A stretch of DNA of 7,540 nt from Elusimicrobiota bacterium. GTDB lineage: Bacteria > Elusimicrobiota > Elusimicrobia > O2-12-FULL-59-9. Within the stretch, counting starts at the first letter, position 1, and each line of letters starts with the position of its first letter. Made by a program: the position numbers and the translations under genes. Positions 1-6,374 of the stretch are shown here, piece after piece. The notes below the pieces were generated by a model. The model was not told the origin of the DNA. It ran no database searches and saw only the letters and a program-made list of their open reading frames with translations. Location: positions 1 through 7,540 of the forward strand of contig JACQRQ010000123.1 in NCBI GenBank assembly GCA_016206405.1. The letters run 5' to 3'.

Positions 1-54
1 CGCCTTGCCCTGGGCCAAAATCCCCTCGGCCACATTGACTCAGTTATTGTTTGA
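1..54 (+). other. Unassigned 5' edge, possible 3' tail of an upstream gene
   Basis: The first frame is open from the window edge to a TGA at 52-54 and would encode 17 residues ending in HIDSVIV. It could be the C-terminus of a gene cut by the window, but 17 residues are too few to recognise a family and the second frame is also open here. It does not resemble the C-terminus of ribosomal protein L31, which often precedes prfA. No tRNA or other RNA gene is visible. Treat as unassigned sequence. Confidence 0.2.
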
Positions 55-80
55 CAGGCCCTTAGTACGGAAGCCTGCCG

Positions 81-116
81 CAGGTGTGTCCCATCGAGAC
101 CCGCCTGTTTTTTTTT
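81..116 (+). terminator. Terminator-like hairpin with T-run in the prfA leader
   Basis: CAGGTG at 81-86 pairs with CGCCTG at 102-107 (five Watson-Crick pairs and one G-U). After one mismatch, GTC (88-90) pairs with GAC (98-100) around a 7-base loop. Nine T residues follow directly (108-116), the classic layout of an intrinsic terminator. It most simply ends an upstream transcription unit, but it stops only 13 bases before the prfA ATG and no promoter is visible between them. It could therefore instead act as an attenuator in the prfA leader. Two short upstream segments (CAGGC at 55-59 and GCCTG at 73-77) could form competing pairings. Confidence 0.55.
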
Positions 117-129
117 GTCATAAGCTTTT

Positions 130-1191
130 ATGTTTGATAAATTGAAGAGGCTGGAAGAGGAGTTCCATTTCATTGAAATGGAGTTGAATCGCGGAAACCT
201 TCAATCCGCTGATCCGGGGCGCTACACCGAGCGTGTCAAACGCCATTCCTTTCTCAAGCCGATCGTGTCGAAAATCGTCGAGCACCGAAAATTGACCGCG
301 GAGCTCGGTCAAATCGTGGAAATTCTGCGCGGTTCAGACCGTGAATTGACTCTTCTGGCGCAGGAGGAGAAGGACGTGGTGGAAAAGAAGCTCAAGCTTT
401 TGGAAAGCGAATTGCAGCGGGAACTCACGCCCAAAGATCCTTACGCTGACCGCAGCATTTACCTGGAGGTCCGGGCCGGAGCCGGGGGCGATGAAGCCGG
501 TCTTTTTGCCGCTGACCTTGTGCGAATCTATATGCGCTACGCGCAAATACGCAATTGGTCCGCAGAGCTTGTGGAGTCCAATTCGACCGGCTTAAAGGGC
601 TTGAAGCAGGGAGTCCTCTATATCAGCGGCGCAGACGTTTTTCCGGTTCTCAAGCATGAGGGCGGAGTGCACAGGGTGCAGAGGGTGCCTTTAACTGAAG
701 CCGCGGGGCGCATCCATACCTCCACATGCACGGTCGCCATCATGCCGGAAGTCAAGGAGGTGGAGGTGGAAATAGATCTGAAGGATTTGAAATTCGACAC
801 GTTCCGCTCCGGCGGCAAGGGAGGGCAGAACGTCAACAAGGTGGAGACGGCCGTCCGCATTACGCATATTCCCACCGGCATCATCGTGCGCTGCCAGGAA
901 GAGCGTTCGCAACTTCGAAACCGGCAAAGGGCCATGCAGTTGCTGCGGGCGAAATTGGCGGATCAGGCGCTGCAGGAGCAAGCTCAAGACATTACGACGT
1001 CGCGGCGGAAACAGGTCGGAACGGGAAACCGCTCCGAAAAGATCAGGACATACAACTTCCCTCAACAACGCGTGACGGATCATCGCGTGGGAAGGTCGTG
1101 GCATAACTTTGAAGAGATTTTAGACGGCAATTTGAGCTCCATTTCGCAGGCGCTGATCGAATGGGAACAAAGACAATCCGCTGAAAGTTGA
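130..1191 (+). CDS. prfA: Peptide chain release factor 1 (RF1)
   Basis: Class I release factor that recognises UAA and UAG in the ribosomal A site and triggers peptidyl-tRNA hydrolysis; 353 residues, close to the usual 355-360. Residues 1-100 form the charged helical N-terminal domain. LEVRAGAGGDEA (112-123) opens the conserved core. PLT at 187-189, in the context HRVQRVPLTEAAGRIHTS, occupies the place of the RF1 PxT anticodon-like tripeptide; RF2 would have SPF there. The catalytic GGQ is at 231-233 (bases 820-828), followed by NVNKVETAVRITHIPTG. RSEKIRTYNFPQQRVTDHR (301-319) is the typical C-terminal block. The start at 130 matches the family N-terminus (MFDKL), although no clear Shine-Dalgarno precedes it. 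Oddities: Leu as the middle residue of PxT, and Lys before GGQ where many RF1 proteins have Ala. prmC, which modifies the GGQ glutamine, begins one base after the stop. RF1 identity is secure. Confidence 0.96.
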   Translation: MFDKLKRLEEEFHFIEMELNRGNLQSADPGRYTERVKRHSFLKPIVSKIVEHRKLTAELGQIVEILRGSDRELTLLAQEEKDVVEKKLKLLESELQRELTPKDPYADRSIYLEVRAGAGGDEAGLFAADLVRIYMRYAQIRNWSAELVESNSTGLKGLKQGVLYISGADVFPVLKHEGGVHRVQRVPLTEAAGRIHTSTCTVAIMPEVKEVEVEIDLKDLKFDTFRSGGKGGQNVNKVETAVRITHIPTGIIVRCQEERSQLRNRQRAMQLLRAKLADQALQEQAQDITTSRRKQVGTGNRSEKIRTYNFPQQRVTDHRVGRSWHNFEEILDGNLSSISQALIEWEQRQSAES

Positions 1192-1192
1192 G

Positions 1193-2119
1193 ATGAATCG
1201 GGAGATGCCGACTCAATTCGAGCTGAGGACATACGGGCGGGTTTTGCGCCTGGGCGAGAGATTTTTGAAGGACCACCGGTGCGGAGAGCCCCGCGCGAGC
1301 GCCGAGTTCCTGTTGGCGCACGTCACCGGCGAGAGCCGGACTAATCTGTATTTGGAGGGAGACCGCGCTTTGGGAGCGCGGGCATACCGCGCTTACAGCA
1401 GCCTTTTGAAATTGCGCGCTCGCGGAATGCCCGTTTCTTATGTCGTTAAGGAGCATCAATTTATGGGACTGCGCCTGCGCGTCAGTCCCATGGTCCTGGT
1501 TCCCAGGCCGGAAACGGAGCTCCTCGTTGAAAAAGTCCTTGCGAGGGTGAAGAGCGGACGCCGGCTCACGCGCGCCACGGTCTTTGACGTCGGAACGGGA
1601 TCCGGATGCATCGCGATTGCCATCGCGGCGGCGATGCCGGGCGCGCGGATTTTCGCCTCGGATGTGTCGCTGCATGCTTTGAAGGTGGCGCGCGCCAATG
1701 CCGCAGCGCACGGCACGAACGGTCAAATTCGCTTTTTGAGAGGCGACCTTCTTAAACCTTTCCCGTCCCAATGCGATATTTTTATTTCCAACCCGCCGTA
1801 TCTTTCCAAAGAGGATTTGTCCCTGGCGCCCCCGGAATTGCGTTGGGAGCCGCGCGTCGCTTTGGACGGTGGCCCTTCCGGGCGGGATGTCCTGGGGCGG
1901 CTGATCAGCGAAGCCCCCGGCTATTTGAACGCAGGCGGCTTCTTGGCGCTTGAAATCGGCGAGGAGCAGGGGAGTTGGGTCGAAGGCCGGTTGTCCGCCG
2001 CCGGCTTTGACGCGGTGGAAGTGGCGCGGGATGATTGCGGAGCGGATCGCTTCGCTTTTGCGCGGCTCCGGCGCGCCGGAACGGTCCGCAAGAGGGAGAC
2101 GGCCGGGGCAAATGGATAA
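1193..2119 (+). CDS. prmC: Release factor glutamine N5-methyltransferase PrmC
   Basis: Cytoplasmic SAM-dependent enzyme that N5-methylates the glutamine of the GGQ loop in RF1 and RF2, raising termination efficiency. The protein has 308 residues, slightly longer than the usual 275-300. An N-terminal helical substrate-binding domain (about 1-90) is followed by VPRPETE (103-109), the SAM-binding glycine loop DVGTGSG (132-138), the acidic position in ASDVS (155-159), and the diagnostic NPPY (200-203) that binds the target glutamine amide. EPRVALDGG (219-227) is also family-typical. Met1 lies one base after the prfA stop, so translation is probably coupled. Met5 (base 1205) is an alternative, but the GGGAG before it is too close to act as its ribosome site. 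The last 15 or so residues are a basic, low-complexity tail beyond the usual fold. The 3' end overlaps murA by 8 bases. Sitting next to its substrate gene supports the assignment. Confidence 0.95.
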   Translation: MNREMPTQFELRTYGRVLRLGERFLKDHRCGEPRASAEFLLAHVTGESRTNLYLEGDRALGARAYRAYSSLLKLRARGMPVSYVVKEHQFMGLRLRVSPMVLVPRPETELLVEKVLARVKSGRRLTRATVFDVGTGSGCIAIAIAAAMPGARIFASDVSLHALKVARANAAAHGTNGQIRFLRGDLLKPFPSQCDIFISNPPYLSKEDLSLAPPELRWEPRVALDGGPSGRDVLGRLISEAPGYLNAGGFLALEIGEEQGSWVEGRLSAAGFDAVEVARDDCGADRFAFARLRRAGTVRKRETAGANG

Positions 2120-3365
2120 ATTCATCATTCGCGGCGGCAAGCCGCTTCGCGGGACGATCGCAACGGGCGGTTCCAAAAACGCGGCGCTCCCCATTTTGAT
2201 CGCCAGCCTTCTGACAGATGAGCCGTGCGTGGTCCGCGGGGTGCCGCGATTGCGCGACATCGTCACCACGCTGCGCTTGCTGGAATTCTTGGGCAAGCGA
2301 GTGGTCCAGGACGAAACATCGGTCCGGATTTATTCCCGAAAGGGCCTCAAAACGCAGGCTCCTTACGACTTGGTCAAGCAAATGCGGGCTTCGGTACTGG
2401 TGGCGGGACCGTTGCTGGCGCGTTTTGGCGGAGTCCGAGTGCCGCTTCCGGGGGGGTGCGCCATAGGTTTGAGGCCCATTGATCTTCATTTGAAGGGGTT
2501 TGAGCAAATGGGGGCGAAGGTGTCTTTGGAAAAAGGCGACGCGGTCATGAGCGCCGGGCGCCTTCATGCGGCCCGCATCGCTCTGCGTTTTGCCAGCGTC
2601 GGGGCGACGGAAAATCTCTTGATGGCGGCGAGCTTGCTGGAGAGGGGGACGACCATAGAAAACGCCGCCCGGGAGCCTGAAATCGCCGATTTGGCCGTCT
2701 TTTTGCGATCGATGGGGGCGCAGATAGAAGGAGAGGGCACCGGACGAATTTGCGTGCGCGGCCGGAGGGTTTTGCGCGGAGCCGAGCACAATGTCATCGC
2801 GGACCGGATTGAAGCCGGAACTTTTTTGATCGCGTGCGCGGCGACCCGGGGATCCGTTTTTCTTCAAGGAGCCCGGCCGGGGCACCTGCGAAACGTCTTG
2901 AAAAAATTGCAGGAGGCCGGCTGTAAGGTGCAGGCATCTTCGGCCGGAATCGGATTGAGCGCCGCCGGGCGTCCCAATCCGGTGGACATCACCACCCGAC
3001 CCTATCCGGGGTTCCCTACCGATTTGCAGGCGCCGTGGATGGCCTTGATGAGCTTGGCCAAGGGACAGTCGATGATTCGCGAACGCATTTTCGAGAAACG
3101 GTTCTTGCACGCGGGCGAGTTGGCGCGCTTGGGAGCGCGCTTGTCTGTGGATGGAGACATGGTTTGCACCGACGGGGTCGGGAAATTTTCCGGCGCAATG
3201 GTAATGGCTTCCGACATCCGCGCCGGGGCGGCTCTATTGGTCGCCGGCCTCGCCGCCGGCGGAAAAACGGAAATATCCCGGATTTATCATATTGACCGGG
3301 GTTACGAGGCGGTTGAAAAGAAATTACGCCGTTTGGGCGCCGATATCATTCGAGTCAAATCGTAG
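2112..3365 (+). CDS. murA: UDP-N-acetylglucosamine 1-carboxyvinyltransferase MurA
   Basis: Transfers enolpyruvate from PEP to UDP-GlcNAc, the first committed step of peptidoglycan precursor synthesis in the cytoplasm. The 417 residues match the family's normal length of about 417-430. Seen in order: GGSKNAALP (19-27) with the substrate-binding Lys22 and Asn23; the active-site loop PLPGGCAIGLRPIDLH (111-126) with Cys116; ENAAREPEI (183-191); DRIEAGTFL (231-239); FPTDLQA (301-307) with Asp304, corresponding to catalytic Asp305 of E. coli; and RIYHIDRGYE (390-399). Cys116 is the residue alkylated by fosfomycin in the E. coli enzyme; lineages with Asp there are resistant, so this form is predicted to be sensitive. 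The frame is open upstream to 1950, but MDKFIIRGG is the family start, so ATG 2112 is chosen. That start lies inside prmC (8-base overlap), with GGGG at 2105-2108 as a possible weak ribosome site. The gene looks intact. Confidence 0.96.
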   Translation: MDKFIIRGGKPLRGTIATGGSKNAALPILIASLLTDEPCVVRGVPRLRDIVTTLRLLEFLGKRVVQDETSVRIYSRKGLKTQAPYDLVKQMRASVLVAGPLLARFGGVRVPLPGGCAIGLRPIDLHLKGFEQMGAKVSLEKGDAVMSAGRLHAARIALRFASVGATENLLMAASLLERGTTIENAAREPEIADLAVFLRSMGAQIEGEGTGRICVRGRRVLRGAEHNVIADRIEAGTFLIACAATRGSVFLQGARPGHLRNVLKKLQEAGCKVQASSAGIGLSAAGRPNPVDITTRPYPGFPTDLQAPWMALMSLAKGQSMIRERIFEKRFLHAGELARLGARLSVDGDMVCTDGVGKFSGAMVMASDIRAGAALLVAGLAAGGKTEISRIYHIDRGYEAVEKKLRRLGADIIRVKS

Positions 3366-3433
3366 CGATCGTCGCCGCAATTAGGCCGGCGGGACATGGC
3401 CATGCCGGGCGTCAAGCGCCTCGACCGCGGCCG

Positions 3434-5398
3434 ATGGAAATTTCAATGCTTTCTAGAAAGGACACCTGGGCGCTGGCATGGTTGTTCTCGATGGTGGCGC
3501 TCTTATTTAGTCCGGCGTGGCTGTCCCTCCGGACGTATTTTTGGGGTGATCTAACCTACCTCCATACGGCCTGGAAAGGACTTCCGGCCGAGCTGTTGAT
3601 GCGCGGCCAAATCCCGCTCTGGAATCCGTACAACTATCTGGGCATGCCCTTGGCCGCCAATCTTCAAAGCGGGGTTTTTTTCCCGGGTTCGCTGGCGTTT
3701 TATTTTTTCCCCTTTCCGTGGGCCGTCAAAATATATTTGCTGGCGCATTTTTTTGCGGCGGGTCTTTTCGCGTTTTTGTGGCTTCGTTCGCTTGGCTTCA
3801 CGCGCTGCGCCGCCGTCGCTTCCTCGCTGGTGATGGCGCTTGGCGGCGTTTTTTTGAGCCACCTGCCGTTCTTAAACCATATCGGATGCCTCGCTTTTTT
3901 TCCGGCTCTGATGCTTTTCTCCGGCTCCACCATCCCCTTGGCCTTGGCCATGGCGGTCATGTTTTTGGACGGCTATCCGACCATATGGGCCGGCGCGATC
4001 GTGTCGGCATGGCTGGTGAGCCAGCTCATCCATTCCGAACAAGGGGGTCTGCGGCCGGCGGCGGCGCACACGATGATTTTTTTAAAAGCCGGCCTGCTGG
4101 CTCTGGGTTTAAGCGGGTGCCTGCTGCTTCCCGGCGTTGAACTCGCCAAACTCTCGGAAAGGACGAAGGGGTTGGCGCCGGCGATTAAGACTCTCTACTC
4201 ATTTTCCCTCTCTGACTGGAGGCAATTTGTCGGCCCGCTGTTGACGGCGCCGGGTCAATTCTCGCCTCAGCTCTTTTGGTGGAAGACCTGTTATATGGGG
4301 ATGTGCGGCTTCGTCTGCGCGCTTGTGGGCGCTTGGCGGATAGACGGCCGCTTGCGCTATGGGCTCTTGGCCTACGCGGCGATAACTCTGTTCTTGACTC
4401 TCGGAAACAACCATCCGTATTCCCTGTGGGCGTGGAATAATCTGGCTTTATTGGGCTTCATCCGTTATCCCGGCAATTTGTTGTATTTGCTCATTCCGCC
4501 GATATTATTGTGGACCGCCGCCGGCCTCAATGGAAGGCGATGGGCCGCGGTTTTTTGCGTCGTGATTTCCGCAGAGCTGACGGTTTATGGAATGGCCGCG
4601 CAACCCTCCGTCCGGCATTCCGCTTTTTCAGAAAAAGGGGTTTTAGTGCGGTATTTGCAGCAAGAACTCGACGGCCACAGATACCTGATCTCGCCCCGCG
4701 CGCTCGAATGGCATCGAGGGGCCGGGCGGGATTTTGAAGACGCTTTCCTGGATTGGAAGCAGCGTCTTTACGGCGTGACCAACGCGGTCTATCACTTGCA
4801 GGCGGTCGGAAATTTCGGCGAGCCTCTGATTCCCCGCAATGCGTATGCATTTATGGATATGCTTTATTCCGCGAGCGGGCTCGGGGCCGTGGCCCCGTTT
4901 TTGCCTTGGGCGGATGCGGTCCTGCTGATGACCAAAGACAGTTTTTCCGGCGGTCCCTTCCGTTATGCTGGGGAAAAATTGTGGCATTTATACCGATTGC
5001 CGGCTCCCTCTTTCCGGGCCCGTTATTGGGAGCGGAAGTTGCCTCTGGATTTTTCCGCCTGGACTCAGGACGGCGGTCCGCCTTCCTTAAAAGTGAGCAC
5101 GCCGTGGGAGTTTCAGGCGCCGCGTCCGGATATTTTCATCGTTGAGGGAACGGCTTCCCGTCCCGGCTGGGTCAGCGCGGCCCAGGTTTTTTTCCCCGGA
5201 TGGAAAGTGTGGTTGAATGGCGAAAGGGTGTCGATGGAGCCTGCCATGGGCGCTTTTTTGCAGGTCGCGGTTCCTTCCGGCCGGATCCGATTGTTGTTTC
5301 GATATGAGCCCTGGAGCTGGAGACTGGGCGTTTTGCTGACTCTACTTTGCCTTGGCGGCGTCGCAGCTTGGGGGTATTTGGAACTGGACAGGTTTTGA
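3434..5398 (+). CDS. YfhO-like polytopic membrane protein, putative GT-C glycosyltransferase
   Basis: A 654-residue integral membrane protein resembling the YfhO family. About ten or more hydrophobic segments are visible, including roughly 11-32, 98-119, 124-146, 150-176, 180-198, 214-234, 286-302, 309-324, 336-362, 369-387 and 631-648. The loop after the first segment carries FWGDLTY, whose Asp39 is a candidate GT-C catalytic base, then PLWNPYNYLGMPLAANLQSG (61-80), a pattern typical of this family. A soluble stretch (about 390-630) ends in a beta-type domain with FFPGWKVWLNGERV (586-599) and VPSGRIRLLFRYEP (613-626), matching the conserved YfhO C-terminal signature, before a last membrane helix. 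In Firmicutes, YfhO proteins glycosylate lipoteichoic acid using lipid-linked sugars. Diderms lack that polymer, so the acceptor here is unknown. It is shorter than typical Firmicute homologues. The start could be ATG 3434 or Met5 at 3446; neither has a clear ribosome site. A 68-base gap separates it from murA, and the ROK gene follows after 14 bases. Confidence 0.8.
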   Translation: MEISMLSRKDTWALAWLFSMVALLFSPAWLSLRTYFWGDLTYLHTAWKGLPAELLMRGQIPLWNPYNYLGMPLAANLQSGVFFPGSLAFYFFPFPWAVKIYLLAHFFAAGLFAFLWLRSLGFTRCAAVASSLVMALGGVFLSHLPFLNHIGCLAFFPALMLFSGSTIPLALAMAVMFLDGYPTIWAGAIVSAWLVSQLIHSEQGGLRPAAAHTMIFLKAGLLALGLSGCLLLPGVELAKLSERTKGLAPAIKTLYSFSLSDWRQFVGPLLTAPGQFSPQLFWWKTCYMGMCGFVCALVGAWRIDGRLRYGLLAYAAITLFLTLGNNHPYSLWAWNNLALLGFIRYPGNLLYLLIPPILLWTAAGLNGRRWAAVFCVVISAELTVYGMAAQPSVRHSAFSEKGVLVRYLQQELDGHRYLISPRALEWHRGAGRDFEDAFLDWKQRLYGVTNAVYHLQAVGNFGEPLIPRNAYAFMDMLYSASGLGAVAPFLPWADAVLLMTKDSFSGGPFRYAGEKLWHLYRLPAPSFRARYWERKLPLDFSAWTQDGGPPSLKVSTPWEFQAPRPDIFIVEGTASRPGWVSAAQVFFPGWKVWLNGERVSMEPAMGAFLQVAVPSGRIRLLFRYEPWSWRLGVLLTLLCLGGVAAWGYLELDRF

Positions 5399-5402
5399 TC
5401 GC

Positions 5403-5407
5403 GGAGG
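5403..5407 (+). promoter_or_regulatory. Strong Shine-Dalgarno that fixes the ROK kinase start
   Basis: GGAGG lies 5 bases before ATG 5413. The reading frame is open further upstream to an ATG at 5347, inside the YfhO-like gene, but that extension encodes a basic, unrelated 22-residue stretch. The ribosome site and the family N-terminus (short beta strand, then DIGGTN) both select 5413. It is the clearest ribosome site in the window. Confidence 0.85.
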
Positions 5408-5412
5408 AATCC

Positions 5413-6336
5413 ATGCTCTGGGCTTTTCTGGGCATCGACATCGGCGGGACCAACACCAAGGTGGCCTTCATGCGCCGTCCTGGCCGGGTGCTGCATCAAT
5501 TCGCCGTCGCCTCTGAAACTTTCGTTGGACCCCGGCGATTTGTCTCGCGTCTCGGCCGGATTATTCGGGAAAAATGCGGGGATTTGGGGCTTCGAGTGGA
5601 GGGAGTGGGAATAGGAGCGCCGGGACATGTGGACTTTCGACGCGGCATTCTTCGCGATTCTCCCAATTTGCCGGGCTGGAAAAATGTGCCCTTGAAAAGC
5701 CTGTTTTTCCGGCAATTTCGAACGAAGATACTGCTGGATAACGACGCCAATATCGCCGCCTGGGGCGCTTTCGTTTTGGAGCTCAAGAGGCGGCCGCAGC
5801 AGATGGTTCTCATCACTCTGGGAACCGGCGTTGGGGGCGGCCTCATTTTTGGAGGAAAAATCTACCATGGAATCAATGGCTCCGCGGGAGAAATAGGACA
5901 TATGCGTCTGGTTCCGCGCGGAGCGCTGTGCTCCTGCGGAGGTCGAGGCTGTCTGGAGGCTTATGCGGGAAGTTACGGGTTGTTGCGGCGAGCGCGAGAG
6001 CTCAAGGCAGGGCGCGCATCACGATTGGTGATCATGGATCCGCGCGCGTTACATTTAGCGGCTCGCCGCGGCGATAAAATCTGCATAAAAGTGTGGAAAG
6101 AGGCGGGAGAAATGCTGGGACGGGCTATCGTCAATTTGAGTTATGTGCTCAATCCGGAGTACGTGCTGCTTTCCGGTGGAGTCGCCCAAGCGGGCGCGCT
6201 GCTTTTGGAGCCGGCGCGCCGGGTGATGCGTCAAAACGCCTTCGCGGGACCGCTCAAACCGGTGAAAATTCGAGTCGCGAGGCGCCCGAATTCGGGCGCC
6301 TTGGGCGCGGCTCTGGCCGCTATGGAAAACGCCTGA
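5413..6336 (+). CDS. ROK-family sugar kinase, probable glucokinase
   Basis: Cytoplasmic ATP-dependent hexose kinase of the ROK family, 307 residues, within the usual 290-320. The phosphate-binding loop GIDIGGTNTK is at 7-16. GIGAPG (66-71) and NLPGWKN (85-91) fit the sugar-binding region. DNDAN (109-113) holds the predicted catalytic base Asp111. ITLGTGVGGG (134-143) is the second phosphate motif. GEIGH (159-163) gives Glu160 for sugar contact and His163 as a zinc ligand, and CSCGGRGCLEAYAG (173-186) supplies zinc-ligand cysteines 173, 175 and 180. There is no N-terminal helix-turn-helix, so it is a kinase and not a ROK repressor of the NagC or XylR type. Glucose is the likeliest substrate, but N-acetylglucosamine, N-acetylmannosamine and fructose kinases share these motifs. 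It lies 14 bases after the YfhO-like gene, so the two are probably co-transcribed. Its 3' end contains a 22-bp palindrome. Confidence 0.92.
   Translation: MLWAFLGIDIGGTNTKVAFMRRPGRVLHQFAVASETFVGPRRFVSRLGRIIREKCGDLGLRVEGVGIGAPGHVDFRRGILRDSPNLPGWKNVPLKSLFFRQFRTKILLDNDANIAAWGAFVLELKRRPQQMVLITLGTGVGGGLIFGGKIYHGINGSAGEIGHMRLVPRGALCSCGGRGCLEAYAGSYGLLRRARELKAGRASRLVIMDPRALHLAARRGDKICIKVWKEAGEMLGRAIVNLSYVLNPEYVLLSGGVAQAGALLLEPARRVMRQNAFAGPLKPVKIRVARRPNSGALGAALAAMENA
6280..6301. repeat. 22-bp perfect palindrome in the 3' end of the ROK kinase gene
   Basis: Eleven bases, AGGCGCCCGAA, are followed immediately by their exact reverse complement, with GAATTC at the centre (6288-6293) and GGCGCC in each arm. 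In RNA it would form a 9-bp, almost all G-C stem with an AAUU loop, extendable by one G-U and one C-G pair. It encodes part of the family-typical C-terminus (RRPNSGALG) and lies 33 bases before the stop codon and 73 bases before lptD. No T-run follows, so it is not an intrinsic terminator. Possible roles are an RNA processing or stability hairpin between the kinase and lptD, or an operator for a dimeric regulator. Chance in G+C-rich coding DNA is also possible. Confidence 0.6.
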
Positions 6337-6374
6337 AGGTTTTCTTCGGCGATGACGGGTTACATGGACGTCGA

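Noticed and set aside
51..56. Perfect -35-like TTGACA in the leader before prfA
   Set aside because: No TATAAT-like hexamer lies 16-18 bases downstream (the expected place reads about CCTGCC), and the terminator-like hairpin would lie in the transcript. Not called as a promoter.
1950..2111. N-terminal extension of murA by 54 residues
   Set aside because: The extension lies inside prmC, is basic and unrelated to MurA, while MDKFIIRGG at 2112 matches the family start and gives a normal length.
1043..2296. Long minus-strand open frame of 417 codons across prfA, prmC and murA
   Set aside because: It is antisense to three confidently identified genes, its predicted protein is low-complexity and rich in Arg, Pro and Ser, and it matches no family I recognise. 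It is a G+C-driven shadow.
1905..3110. Minus-strand open frame of 401 codons opposite prmC and murA
   Set aside because: Same reasoning: wholly antisense to conserved genes with intact catalytic motifs, and its composition is typical of a shadow frame.
1363..3140. Two similar hairpins, at 1363-1381 in prmC and 3123-3140 in murA, sharing GCGCTT...GGGAGCGC
   Set aside because: Both encode similar Ala-Arg-Leu-Gly peptides with the same preferred codons. The similarity is better explained by codon use in G+C-rich genes than by a dispersed repeat.
3366..3433. CATGGCCATG palindrome (3395-3404) and a small GCCGG hairpin in the gap after murA
   Set aside because: A 10-bp palindrome is expected by chance in several places in 7.5 kb, the hairpin has only 5 pairs, and no T-run follows, so neither a terminator nor an operator is supported.
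5347..5412. N-terminal extension of the ROK kinase by 22 residues
   Set aside because: The extension overlaps the YfhO-like gene and bypasses the strong GGAGG at 5403-5407; ATG 5413 gives the normal ROK N-terminus.
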